From Verrucomicrobiaceae bacterium (GTDB taxonomy: Bacteria; Verrucomicrobiota; Verrucomicrobiia; Opitutales; Intestinicryptomonadaceae): a DNA stretch of 64,000 nucleotides. Under the pieces are notes generated by a model. It did no database searches and had not been told where the DNA came from. It saw nothing but the letters and a program-made list of their open reading frames with translations. Below are positions 33,673-43,100 of the stretch, piece by piece; positions within the stretch are counted from its first letter, which is position 1, and each line of letters begins with the position of its first letter. Where the stretch lies: contig SUVO01000001.1 in NCBI GenBank assembly GCA_015061955.1, forward strand, positions 111,070 to 175,069, given 5' to 3'. The position numbers were made by a program, and so were the translations under genes.

Positions 33673-35322
33673 TTAAACAAACATCAAAATTAACAATTGT
33701 GCTGTAAGAACTCGCAAGAACATTGAAAGTGGATACACTGTTGCATAGCTTGCAGCAGGAGTGTCGTTAGGGGTTGTTGAGTTTGCGTATGCAAGTGCTG
33801 GTGGATTTGTGCAAGCTCCCGATATAACACCTATTGTAGTGTAATAATCTAACTTTAATATATAACGACCAATAATCATTGCTATTATTGTAGGTACAAG
33901 AGTTATAACACTACCAACTAATACCCATTCTAAACCATTTGCCGAAAACACTGTATTGAAAAATTCTTTACCAGCACCAATCCCAACAGCAGCTAAGAAT
34001 AACGATATTCCTAATTCTCTAATCATAATATTTGCACTTGTTGTAGAGTAGGTTGTAAGTTTTAAACGTGGACCAAAATAACCTATTAAAATCGATACTA
34101 CTAAAGGACCTCCAGCCAACCCCAACTTTACTGGTTGAGGAATAAACGGTAACGATATTGGAATACTACCAATAATAATACCAAATACAACACCCAAAAA
34201 TATAGGTAAAAGGTTCGGGTGATTGAGCTTTGCAATAGAATTTCCGACAATTTTTTCAACGCGTGCAATTGCTTCTTTTGTGCCAACAACTGTGAGTTTA
34301 TCGCCTGTTTGTAATTTGAAATCGGCATGAGCTACAAGTTCAACACCAGCTCTATTTACTCGCGTTACATTGAAAGCAGCTCCACCATATAAGCCTAATT
34401 CAATCAAAGATTTTCCCTCTAATTTAGGATTACTTACCATGAATTTTGCGCCTTCAATTTGAGTGTCGATTTTTCGCCATTCAAAATCAATCTTTTTACC
34501 GACAAAAGCAGTGAGCATAGGTAAATCGTCTTTGCCAGCTATGAGCAAAATTTTGTCGCCTTTGTCTAATGTCATTTCTGGACTTGCAGGTGATGGTAGT
34601 AGTTCATCATTTTTACAAATTCGCGATATTACAAAATGTTTTTCAAGAAGCATATTGTGCAGATTTTCTATTGTTTGTCCGAAGATAGCTTCGTTATTAA
34701 CTTCGATAGATACTCGCGATGTTTCCTTACCAACGTTGCGTCCAGATGATATGATTTTTATTCCAGAAAATATACTTTTTAAAAAAATCATTGTACTTAT
34801 AACTCCTACAACTCCCATCGGATACGCTGCTGCATAGCCGAGTGCTATTGACGGAGCATCGATTTTTTTCATATCGAAGAAAGTTTGAGTTGCAGCACCT
34901 AAAGCAGGCGTGTTTGTAACTGCACCAGACATAATACCAACAATATTTTCTATTGGTATATTTAAGGCATATTTTAAGCCTATTGTAGTAATTACTCCTG
35001 TTAATACAACTATTACGGCAAGCAAATTCAACTTTGTTCCACTCGATTTAAACAACGAGAAAAAACTTGGCCCAACTTGTAATCCGATTGTGCATACAAA
35101 CAGAATAAGTCCCATTTCTTTTACACAATTAAGGGTGCTTGTTGGCAATGTAAATCCAAAATGTCCGGCAGCTATACCAGCAAATAAAATCCAAGTAATT
35201 CCGGCACTTACACCTGCAATTTTTATACGGCTAAACCAAATTCCTATGGCGATAACAACAGCCATTACTAAAATTGAATTTGCTACCGATTGTTGAAAAA
35301 ATAGTTTATCTAACCAATCCAT
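33673..35322 (-). CDS. AspT/YidE-type transporter with two RCK_C domains
   Basis: There are about ten to twelve transmembrane segments in two halves. Each half carries the family signature: GAVTNTPALGAA in the first and GACTNPPALAYANS in the second. Two TrkA_C (RCK_C) domains lie between them, marked by MTLDKGDKILLIAGKDDL and FKLQTGDKLTVVGTKEAI. Characterised AspT exchanges aspartate for alanine; YidE-type relatives have unknown substrates. The frame is open to 35394, but ATG 35322 (MDWLDKLFFQQS) gives the normal N-terminus and 549 residues. No SD is present. A single-gene unit, it converges on the GH50-like gene. The cytosolic RCK_C pair suggests ligand or nucleotide gating. Confidence 0.85.
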   Translation of the reverse strand: MDWLDKLFFQQSVANSILVMAVVIAIGIWFSRIKIAGVSAGITWILFAGIAAGHFGFTLPTSTLNCVKEMGLILFVCTIGLQVGPSFFSLFKSSGTKLNLLAVIVVLTGVITTIGLKYALNIPIENIVGIMSGAVTNTPALGAATQTFFDMKKIDAPSIALGYAAAYPMGVVGVISTMIFLKSIFSGIKIISSGRNVGKETSRVSIEVNNEAIFGQTIENLHNMLLEKHFVISRICKNDELLPSPASPEMTLDKGDKILLIAGKDDLPMLTAFVGKKIDFEWRKIDTQIEGAKFMVSNPKLEGKSLIELGLYGGAAFNVTRVNRAGVELVAHADFKLQTGDKLTVVGTKEAIARVEKIVGNSIAKLNHPNLLPIFLGVVFGIIIGSIPISLPFIPQPVKLGLAGGPLVVSILIGYFGPRLKLTTYSTTSANIMIRELGISLFLAAVGIGAGKEFFNTVFSANGLEWVLVGSVITLVPTIIAMIIGRYILKLDYYTTIGVISGACTNPPALAYANSTTPNDTPAASYATVYPLSMFLRVLTAQLLILMFV

Positions 35323-35443
35323 AATATAAAACTTATATTTAAAATTAACCCTTAGATAGCCGAATAGTAGAATACATAAAGCATATAAAATCAATCTTCT
35401 TTTTTAGATTTTTTGTAATCGTAAAAAACTTTAAAGAAATAAC

Positions 35444-35471
35444 TTGACGGATATGTTGCTTTTGCTACAAT
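35444..35471 (+). promoter_or_regulatory. rpsU promoter
   Basis: TTGACG (35444-35449), a 16-base spacer and TACAAT (35466-35471) form one of the best sigma-70-type promoters in the window. The leader to the rpsU ATG is about 50 bases. Confidence 0.75.
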
Positions 35472-35510
35472 ACAGCTAATTTTTCATTTAATGAAAGATA
35501 TACTTTAATA

Positions 35511-35521
35511 GAAGGAGGTGA
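35511..35521 (+). promoter_or_regulatory. unusually strong Shine-Dalgarno of rpsU
   Basis: AAGGAGGTGA (35512-35521) is complementary to essentially the whole anti-SD tail of 16S rRNA and sits six bases before ATG 35528. Nearly all other starts in the window lack any SD, so this one is exceptional. Confidence 0.9.
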
Positions 35522-35527
35522 ATTAGA

Positions 35528-35728
35528 ATGCCAGTAGAAGTTAAATTACGCAAGGGAGAAGCTATGGAGAAGGCTTTGCGCCGTCTCAAGAAGAAGCTCG
35601 ACAGAGAAGGTGTAATCAGAGATGTACGCCAAAAGCGTTATTTTGAAAAGCCATGCGAAGTTAAGCGTCGCAAGCGCAAGGTTGCAGCATTCAATAACAT
35701 GCTCCGTCAACGTTACGAAAATCGTTAA
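35528..35728 (+). CDS. rpsU: 30S ribosomal protein bS21
   Basis: The 66-residue, very basic product is a typical bS21: VEVKLRKGEAMEKALRRLKKKLDREGVIRDVRQKRYFEKPCEVKRRK, split here only by one expected Glu/Lys pattern, and a basic C-terminal helix. bS21 sits on the 30S platform next to the anti-SD and helps initiation. Its own promoter, a full-length SD and a strong terminator make it a stand-alone unit. In SD-poor Bacteroidetes, bS21 with bS18 and bS6 sequesters the anti-SD, and rpsU keeps a strong SD for autoregulation; the same logic may apply here. Confidence 0.96.
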   Translation: MPVEVKLRKGEAMEKALRRLKKKLDREGVIRDVRQKRYFEKPCEVKRRKRKVAAFNNMLRQRYENR

Positions 35729-35741
35729 TTGAGGCTCTGTT

Positions 35742-35781
35742 AAAAAAAGGGGATATTGCTTAGGCAATATCCCTTTTTTGT
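35742..35781. terminator. bidirectional terminator between rpsU and the Gfo/Idh/MocA gene
   Basis: The perfect 10-bp stem GGGATATTGC/GCAATATCCC (35750-35759 and 35764-35773) has a TTAG loop, with A7 and T6 flanks. Confidence 0.95.
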
Positions 35782-35800
35782 GTATGTTTTAATTTGTTTT

Positions 35801-36874
35801 TTATAGATATACTGTTTTACCAGTCTTTGCTGATTCATCGGCTGCCAAAGCAATTGCCAAGCTATTAACAGCGTCTTGAATATGTTGAGTGAGGTCGCTG
35901 TCGTTGACGATTGCATTATACAAGTACAACTGTTCTCTTGCGCAGAGTTCATCGTGTGTTGGTTCATCGGCATTGTCAATCCATTCGTCTGCATTTGCGA
36001 ATTTGCCATCGGAATCGAGTTCTGAATGGTGCAAGCGAATTTTTTCTGTTTTGGTGTGCGAGTCGATGTTATCAGAGCTCTTGTCTGAAGAAGCTTTATC
36101 TGCACAAATGGATGCGCAACCCTTCGGACCAATTACGTCTTTTACAAAGAATGCGTTTGTTGACATCATTGGACCCCAACCAGCTTCATACCAACCGATA
36201 GAGCCGTCTTCAAACTCTACTTGTAACTGACCATAGTTGCGTTTATCTTCACCAATTTCGTTCGACAATCTAGCCGATATACCACTAACGCGTACTGGTT
36301 TTGCTTCTGTCATTTGGCACATAACGTCGATGTAGTGAACACCACAGTCAACTATTGGAGTGAGAGCATTGAGCAAATTCTTGTGTGTTGCCCATGTTCT
36401 TTCCGATGATTGTTGATTTAAGTTCATACGCATTACCAATGGTTTGCCCAACGATTTTGAAACTTCAATAAATTTCTTCCAAGATGGGTGGTGGCGTAAG
36501 ATGTAGCCAACAACAACTTTCTTGTTGTTTTTCTTTGCGCATTCTGCAACACGACGAGCGCCTTCAACTGTTGAAGAAATTGGTTTTTCAACGAAAACGT
36601 GGCAACCAAATTCGAGTGCCTTAGTTGCGAGAGCTTCGTGAGTATCAGGATATGTGCAAATTGCTACTGCATCGGGCTTGACTTCGTTGAGAGCTGTGTC
36701 GAAGTCTGAAAAATGCTTGTAATTGCCATTTACGCTTTGATTGAAAGCATCAACAGCTTCTTTGCGAGCATCTACAATACCACAGAGCTCAAATTCTTCC
36801 AACTTGTTATATGCGCGAGCATGAGACGAACCCATATTTCCGCAACCTACTACTATTACTTTTATTTTTTTCAT
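35801..36874 (-). CDS. cytosolic Gfo/Idh/MocA family oxidoreductase
   Basis: The 357-residue product has no signal sequence, unlike the two exported paralogs in the window. The Rossmann motif VIVVGCGNMGSSHARAY is at the N-terminus, followed by AVAICTYPDTHEAL and the EKPISSTVEGARRV loop with the conserved Lys. The catalytic-side segment is ALTPIVDCGVHYIDVMCQM, with a His two turns after the Asp. It probably oxidises or isomerises a sugar or inositol derivative with NAD(P). It lies 28 bases after nagB on the same strand and so probably shares its transcript, which links it to amino-sugar use. There is no SD. Confidence 0.88.
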   Translation of the reverse strand: MKKIKVIVVGCGNMGSSHARAYNKLEEFELCGIVDARKEAVDAFNQSVNGNYKHFSDFDTALNEVKPDAVAICTYPDTHEALATKALEFGCHVFVEKPISSTVEGARRVAECAKKNNKKVVVGYILRHHPSWKKFIEVSKSLGKPLVMRMNLNQQSSERTWATHKNLLNALTPIVDCGVHYIDVMCQMTEAKPVRVSGISARLSNEIGEDKRNYGQLQVEFEDGSIGWYEAGWGPMMSTNAFFVKDVIGPKGCASICADKASSDKSSDNIDSHTKTEKIRLHHSELDSDGKFANADEWIDNADEPTHDELCAREQLYLYNAIVNDSDLTQHIQDAVNSLAIALAADESAKTGKTVYL

Positions 36875-36902
36875 ATATTTGTTTTTTGTTAATGTTTATA
36901 AA

Positions 36903-37691
36903 TTAGAGCCACTTATTCCATTCTGGTTTTCTGTCGTATACCCAGCGATAATAATCTTTGAGTTTTAAAAGCGAGGCAGCTTGTTCATCGATTAAGATTT
37001 TTGCATGCTTGTGCATTTGCAATACACTAGCTGGTATGAATGCTGATAGTGGTCCTTCAACTGTCTGCGAAATTGCGTTAGCCTTGCTTTTCCCAAATGC
37101 TAAAAGCAGAACATTTGCCGAATCCATAACAGTACCAATACCCATTGTTATAACGTGGCGTGGAACTTTGTTTTCGTCATTATCGAAGAAACGAGCGTTG
37201 CTTTCAATGGTGTCGTGGGTGAGGGTTTTAATGCGTGTACGAGATGCAAACGATGATGTTGGTTCATTGAAGCCAATATGACCATCGTTGCCGATACCCA
37301 AAATTTGTAAGTCGATACCACCAGCTTGCTTTATTTTGTTTTCGTATTCTTCGCAGAAAGCCAAAACATCGGTAGTCATTCCATCTGGAATATGGATATT
37401 TTCTGGCTTTACATTTATATGGGAGAACAAATTCTCGTGCATAAAGTAGTGGTACGAACGTGGGTCGTTATTGGGTAAGCCCAAATATTCGTCAAGATTA
37501 AATGTAACTACTTGCGAGAAATCTAAGTTTTCTTCTTTGTGCATTCTGATTAACTCTTTGTAGAGGGCAAGAGGTGTGCTACCTGTTGCCAAGCCGAGTA
37601 CGCAATTTGGCTTTCTTTTTATTACGTCGGCTATGTATCGAGCCGCCTTTTTTGATGCCGATTCTGCATCGTGTGAAATTATAACTTCCAT
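36903..37691 (-). CDS. nagB: glucosamine-6-phosphate deaminase
   Basis: NagB converts glucosamine 6-phosphate to fructose 6-phosphate and ammonia, in the cytosol. The 262-residue product shows LGLATGSTPLALYKELI (phosphate loop), FNLDEYLGLPNNDPRSYHYFM with the catalytic Asp, LGIGNDGHIGFNEP with the catalytic His, and SRTRIKTLT. It is one of few genes here with a clear SD (AGGAG at 37702-37698, six bases before the ATG). Its promoter and a 7-bp inverted repeat lie upstream. It works in the opposite direction to GlmS, encoded at 52829. Together with the PIG-L gene upstream it suggests use of N-acetylated sugars. Confidence 0.96.
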   Translation of the reverse strand: MEVIISHDAESASKKAARYIADVIKRKPNCVLGLATGSTPLALYKELIRMHKEENLDFSQVVTFNLDEYLGLPNNDPRSYHYFMHENLFSHINVKPENIHIPDGMTTDVLAFCEEYENKIKQAGGIDLQILGIGNDGHIGFNEPTSSFASRTRIKTLTHDTIESNARFFDNDENKVPRHVITMGIGTVMDSANVLLLAFGKSKANAISQTVEGPLSAFIPASVLQMHKHAKILIDEQAASLLKLKDYYRWVYDRKPEWNKWL

Positions 37692-37697
37692 TTTTTA

Positions 37698-37781
37698 CTC
37701 CTTATTTTTGTAGCATTATTTCTGTAGGCATAATGCAGTAAGTGAGCCTGCAAATTTAGTATAAAAAAATATTTCAGTCAA
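37698..37781 (-). promoter_or_regulatory. nagB promoter, leader inverted repeat and SD
   Basis: On the minus strand, TTGACT (37781-37776), a 17-base spacer and TAAATT (37758-37753) form the promoter. Downstream, GCATTAT/ATAATGC (37713-37719 and 37730-37736 on the plus strand, 10-base spacing) is a perfect 7-bp inverted repeat between the promoter and the AGGAG SD. It could be an operator or a leader hairpin controlling SD access. Confidence 0.5.
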
Positions 37782-37832
37782 CAATTATTTGATAATAATT
37801 TTTCAGATTTTATTATTAGGATCATTAAAACA

Positions 37833-37862
37833 CAAAAAAAAGGGCTGTTGCCCTTTTTTTGA
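37833..37862 (-). terminator. terminator of the PIG-L gene
   Basis: The stem GGGC/GCCC (37842-37845 and 37850-37853), extended by A/T pairs to both sides, has A7 and T7 flanks. It isolates PIG-L from nagB. Confidence 0.85.
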
Positions 37863-37877
37863 AAATTGCTTTTGTTG

Positions 37878-38741
37878 TTAAAAAATATTGGTTGCGTTTT
37901 CTTGCAATGTTAAGAATTTGCGTTCAAACATTGGTTTCCACACGCCATTTGTATCTCGTTTTAGAACATTGTAGAGTGTCGCAAAATTGAACTTGGGCGC
38001 TGCCTGACCTTGACCACCAACAAGTTCTGCACCTCTGCGTACGTTATCGCTCATCCAGGCTGGCAGACGCAAATGGTAATCGTTACGTTCGACCTCTTTA
38101 ACATGGCGAGCCAACGCTTGCATTTGGCATGCAATATATTCTTCTGAAGCTTCAACCATTAGGTTTGCTTCTTTTATTCCACCCCAGTACTCAGTATTTA
38201 TTACAATGCCATCATACTTTGCTTTTTCGGCTGCATCGCCTACTAAGTACGATGTTCCTATATGAGTTGCGTTCCAGTCGTCTGTATGTGGAACAAATAT
38301 AGCAAAGGGTTTATACTGATTAAGAATATCGGCAATTTCTTGCACACAGGTGTTCCAATATTGCGAGTCGTTGCGTTTCGTTGATAGACGAACGTTGTCG
38401 AAGCCCTCTTTCCCACAAATGTGTATGCCCCAGTGTAGGTATTTACAAGCATCGGTAAGTTCTTGACGACGTTCTTGACGACGTTGCAAGTTTGACCCTA
38501 ATGTAACTGCAACATCTATAATATTTGCGTTGGCTTCTGCCATTAAACGCAAAGGTAAAAGCCCCATTATACATTCATCATCAGGGTGTGGGGCAAATAT
38601 CAAGATATTCTTACCCTCAAGTGAATTGCCTATAGTTTCTTTTAAAGAGTCGAAAACGCTTTCATCTGTTTTTAGAGGGAGTTTATCGGCTTCTTCAAAA
38701 TTTTTAACTAAAGTCTTTACGAAATCTGTGTAATTTTTCAT
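37878..38741 (-). CDS. PIG-L family N-acetylglucosamine deacetylase-like protein
   Basis: The 287-residue product carries the zinc-binding motif HPDDE in LIFAPHPDDECIMG (about residue 52) and the second ligand region VPHTDDWNATHIG (about residue 152). This is the LmbE/PIG-L fold found in GlcNAc-PI, GlcNAc-malate (BshB) and diacetylchitobiose deacetylases. There is no signal peptide, so it acts in the cytosol. Neighbouring nagB suggests that the deacetylated product feeds glucosamine catabolism, though a kinase is not seen. The promoter (TTGACA, 17 bases, CAAAAT) lies within a 12-bp inverted repeat described separately. Confidence 0.88.
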   Translation of the reverse strand: MKNYTDFVKTLVKNFEEADKLPLKTDESVFDSLKETIGNSLEGKNILIFAPHPDDECIMGLLPLRLMAEANANIIDVAVTLGSNLQRRQERRQELTDACKYLHWGIHICGKEGFDNVRLSTKRNDSQYWNTCVQEIADILNQYKPFAIFVPHTDDWNATHIGTSYLVGDAAEKAKYDGIVINTEYWGGIKEANLMVEASEEYIACQMQALARHVKEVERNDYHLRLPAWMSDNVRRGAELVGGQGQAAPKFNFATLYNVLKRDTNGVWKPMFERKFLTLQENATNIF

Positions 38742-38757
38742 AGATTTTCCAAATTTA

Positions 38758-38808
38758 TTAGAATATTTTGCGCCTCGTACGTGGGAGTGTCAATTTAAAA
38801 TATTCTAA
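38758..38808. promoter_or_regulatory. 12-bp inverted repeat around the PIG-L promoter (candidate operator)
   Basis: TTAGAATATTTT (38758-38769) and AAAATATTCTAA (38797-38808) are perfect inverted repeats 27 bases apart. The minus-strand promoter lies between and over them: TTGACA at 38793-38788 and CAAAAT at 38770-38765, 17 bases apart. The spacer is notably G+C-rich (CCTCGTACGTGGGAG) against an A+T-rich background. Confidence 0.6.
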
Positions 38809-38888
38809 AAAAAAGTTGAAAGATTTTTTTTATGGAGTAAATTTACAGTCTTACTATATAACACAAAATATTAAAGGAGTTTTATAAT

Positions 38889-40082
38889 ATGAGTATGTCT
38901 TTACGCTTAAAATTGAGTGCAATGATGTTTTTGCAATTTATGCTTTGTGCTGTGTTTTTTCCACAATTAGCGGCATATCTTACAAACATAAAAGTTGATG
39001 GCTTTATGTTTTCGACAATATTGGCAACTATGGCTTGGGGCGCATTGCTTTCACCAATAGTTGGTATGTTTGCCGACAGAATTATGAATGCCGAAAAGGT
39101 GTTATTTTTGCTCAATGTATTTGTAGCAGGTATGTTGTTTTTAGCAGGTAGTACTTCCGATCACACAATGTTGTTTGTTTACTTGTTGTTAGCTATGGCT
39201 GCCTATATGCCAACGTGGGGGTTAACTTCGGCTATTGCTATGACAAACAGTACTCCAGAAGCATTTCCAGGAATTCGTGTATTTGGATCGATAGGTTGGG
39301 TATGCGCTGGAATTTTTGCTTTGTTAGGAAGTTGGTTGTTCGATTTTAAAATCGATGGTACTAACATTCCTCTGTATTGTGGTGCAGGGGTATCAGCTGT
39401 TGCTGCCGCAGTAGCATTGATTCTCCCAAAGACAAAGCCAGCTGCAAAAGGTCAACCAATGTCGATTGTCGACGCATTTGGTTTGCGTGCATTTTCTATG
39501 TTTAAAGATAAGAATGTAGCAGTTTGTATTCTTGTTTCTTGTGCATGGATGTTTGCATTTGTTATTTATTGGTTGTATTTTGCAAAGTTCCTTTCTGAAG
39601 GTATGAAAGTTGAAGATATAACTTTAACTATGAGTATTGGTCAAGTTTCTGAAATGGCATTTTTGGTTGCTTTGCCTTTTGCTATAAAATTCATAGGCTT
39701 AAAATCGACAATGCTTTTAGGCTTGTTGTTTATGGTTGTTCGCTATGTTTTGTGTGCGTTTGCTCCAGAAATTTTTGCATTGGGCATAGTTGCTATCGCA
39801 GTTCACGGCATAATATTTGGCTTTTTCTTTGTTGCAGCACAAATGTACATTGCTAAAAAGGCGTCGGCAGAACTTCAAAATCAGGCACAGGGCTTATACT
39901 TTTGCTTGGTTATGGGTGTGGCTCAATTAATTGGCTCGTACTTTACTGGTTGGTTGTTGGGTGTGTTCACTCAAGAAAAAGTTGTTGACTGGAAATCTTT
40001 ATTCTTGTGCGAAGCTGGTATTTCGCTTGTGATAGTTATTGCACTTGCATTATTCTTTAAAGACGATACAGCAAAAGAATAA
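38889..40082 (+). CDS. MFS transporter of the nucleoside:H+ symporter (NupG) type
   Basis: The 397-residue product has about twelve transmembrane segments. The N-terminal pattern (LKLSAMMFLQFMLCAVFFPQLAAYL, then GWGxLLSP-like MAWGALLSPIVGMFADRI) and GIRVFGSIGWVCAG match the NupG/XapB nucleoside-permease branch of the major facilitator superfamily. Sugar or amino-sugar transport is equally possible given the divergent PIG-L/nagB locus. A clear SD, AAAGGAG (38873-38879), precedes ATG 38889 by nine bases, which is rare in this window. The gene ends at a two-way terminator facing addA. Confidence 0.86.
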   Translation: MSMSLRLKLSAMMFLQFMLCAVFFPQLAAYLTNIKVDGFMFSTILATMAWGALLSPIVGMFADRIMNAEKVLFLLNVFVAGMLFLAGSTSDHTMLFVYLLLAMAAYMPTWGLTSAIAMTNSTPEAFPGIRVFGSIGWVCAGIFALLGSWLFDFKIDGTNIPLYCGAGVSAVAAAVALILPKTKPAAKGQPMSIVDAFGLRAFSMFKDKNVAVCILVSCAWMFAFVIYWLYFAKFLSEGMKVEDITLTMSIGQVSEMAFLVALPFAIKFIGLKSTMLLGLLFMVVRYVLCAFAPEIFALGIVAIAVHGIIFGFFFVAAQMYIAKKASAELQNQAQGLYFCLVMGVAQLIGSYFTGWLLGVFTQEKVVDWKSLFLCEAGISLVIVIALALFFKDDTAKE

Positions 40083-40101
40083 ATAACATTTTTTCTAAAT
40101 A

Positions 40102-40133
40102 CAAAAAAAGACGCATAAGTGCGTCTTTTTTTT
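40102..40133. terminator. bidirectional terminator between the MFS gene and addA
   Basis: The stem GACGCA/TGCGTC (40110-40115 and 40120-40125) has a TAAG loop, with A7 and T8 flanks. Confidence 0.9.
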
Positions 40134-40135
40134 AC

Positions 40136-43100
40136 TTATAATTGAACTACTTTACCATCTAAGTATCCTGCAATATAGCACGATATTTTTTCTTGGTCTA
40201 AATTTAAAATATCGGCTACGGCATTCTTGTACTGTATTAGTTGGCTTTTGTATTTTTCGATATCGTTTGTGTTTGGTTTGTAATCTATAACAAAAGCTTT
40301 TTCAAAACCAGATGTATTTTTTATAGCTACAAGTCTGTCAATTGTACCAACAATTTGTTTGTTGTTTTCTATGCGTGAAAATGGAATTTCATTTTTTTCA
40401 AAGGCATTTTCATTGTCGAAGAATTGTGTAAATTGTGGATTTATAAATAATGCAGACAAGCCTTTTACAACATCGGGATATTCTTCAAAAACGTTTTGAA
40501 CTTTTGTTAAATCTACATTTTTTATAGACGTTATTTGTTCTAAAAAGTCGTGGATTTTTATACCCAATAAAGCTTGTTGTTTATCTTGATTGATTGTTTT
40601 ATTTGCCGATGATGGTGCGTAGGTTTCAAACTCTTCAACGGGGGATACATTTACAGCTATTTCAGGTACTCGTTGTTGTTGCGTTGGTTGTGTAGGTGGT
40701 AAATCTTTGAACCAATTAGCATTGCCCATATCTAAGACGCCTCCACTATTTAAAATATCGGCATACATACCTTTTGCATCTTTAGGTGCCGAATAATTTT
40801 TTATTGCAGGGTAGAATGCCTCAAGAAGTAAACGTTCAAATGAGATATCGTTTTCTTTATCCTTTTTAAATGAATCGTCTTTGAATTTTTTAGCAAGGAT
40901 ATATAAGGCACGTTCTGGACGTGTCATAGCAACGTATTGTTTACATATGTTTTCAAATTTATTTATATCTTTTAATTTTTCTATTTCGCATTGTAAATCT
41001 TTGTTCATCGATGCTAAGGTAGCAGATGGGGCTATCATAATGCTATCTCCAATGCGTATCATACCATCTCGATGTTTGTTTTCTATGCTTATAGGTAGTA
41101 TAACCATACCAAAAGCTAACCCCTTTGACTTGTGGATTGTCATTACTTGAATTACGCTTTTGCTTGCAGATGTATTTATCTTGCTTGAGTTGATATATTC
41201 AACAGCTTCGTCTATGGAATATACTCCAGATTTATCAATATCATTGCATATCGATGTAAGCCAAGCGTATTCTATTGGAGTTTCTTTTGTTTTGAATTTA
41301 TTACGCATAAATATTTCGTAATCGGTTGCAAAACTTTTGAAACCCTCTGTGTAAATTTTTAATATGCTATTTTTTACAAAATCTTCCGAAAAATTGCAGG
41401 TGAAATCGCTTATATCAGCCATATTGCAATAAGCGTCGGATGCCGTATTTTGAGGATGTGCCAGTCGGCGTAAAATTGCTGTAAACAACGATACTATCGG
41501 ACGATCACTAGCAATTTCAACAGCTAATTCACCAGAAGCATTGTAGCCGTTTTCTTTCAAGAAATCTACAATGTAGTTTGCTTGTTCATTTTTATTTACA
41601 AGAATTGCACAAGTTGTTCCATTTTGTATAGGATTGGTTTCTTGAAGAATTTCTAAGATTTTTTCGCATATATTATATGTTTCTTCAATCTTTGAACTTT
41701 CACCATCATAAAATGTCAAGCGCGCATACGATGGATATTGTTTTTTCTTGTTCAATGATTCTGCTGAGATATGTTTTTGAAAATCGTGTGAAAATATTTT
41801 TGCAGGTTGTTCTCCAAAAACGCGTTTCAACATTTTTTCGTCTTCAAATATTTTATTTACTGCGTCTATTACATATTCGCCAGAACGCCACGATACTGTG
41901 AGGGGTTTTGCGTTTGAAATTAGTTGTGTGTTTTGGTTGTAATAATTGAAAATACCGTTGAACAACTCAGGCGATGCACCTCGCCACGAATAGATTGATT
42001 GTTTTACATCGCCAACGTAATAGAAGCTTTTTTCTGAAGATAAAATGGCTTCTTCTACGAGATTTTTAAGGATATTCCATTGGTTATACGATGTATCTTG
42101 AAATTCATCAAATAGCCAATGATTAAATTTTGAGTCTAATTTATACTCTATGATTTCTTTTTCAGTCTGACGTTCATCATCTGATAATATAAAAGGTATA
42201 TCGCTAAATGTAATGTTGCCTTTGCTACGAATGTTGTTTTCGTATTCTTTTTCATAGAGCGATGCAATTTTCCACATAGCTTTCGATGCGTCGGACAAAC
42301 GGGTGAAATGCTCTGTGAAAATCATATCTAAGATTAAATCAATTTCTTTGGCACATGTAAGAGGCAGAGTCGATTTTTTATATCCTATAGAAGTAAGTGT
42401 TGCTAATGTGCCATTGAGCTTGTGTTGTAGAATATTGTCTAATATAGCATTTGTGTTAGTTTTTAGATTTGCACGCGTGGGGTTATCGATAAATTCTAAA
42501 AGACATTTAAATGGATCTATGCCAGAAAGAGTAGATTCTACAATAGCCTGATTGCGAGTGTATATAGCTTGATTGTAAGGGATATTGTTAAATTTTACAT
42601 TCGATAACTCTATATTGCCCCATACCTCTTCATCTTTGTATCTAAAATATGTGTGATGTGCCGATTGTAGAATTTGTTTTATTAAATCGCAGAATTGTTT
42701 TTTTTCTTCTTTGAACGATGCTCGTTTTACAAGTTCAGCAAATATTTTTACTTCATCTTCGTTTATGGCATTATTATTCATCATATGCGAGATGCTCTCT
42801 AACATAAAATGTTGCGTTTTTGCGCCATTTTCATCTTCGATAGTTATTGGAGCAAATATTTTTAAAGCATTTGCATTTTGACGAACTATTGTCGAGAAAA
42901 ACGAATCTATTGTACTGAGATGTAATTTGTTGATGTCTTTTACGCACAATTTTAATATTTTAGCAAACGACTCTTGTGTGGGCAAATCATTTGCAAGCGT
43001 AGGTATAACTTCAATAACTTCTTTTGATAGAGCTTGAGCATCGTTTTCCGACAACACTGCATTGGCGAGTCGTTTTATAATATTTACTAAAAATTCACCT

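Noticed and set aside
35323..35394. Extension of the AspT/YidE-like protein to 35394
   Set aside because: The extra residues are not a signal peptide, and ATG 35322 gives the family N-terminus.
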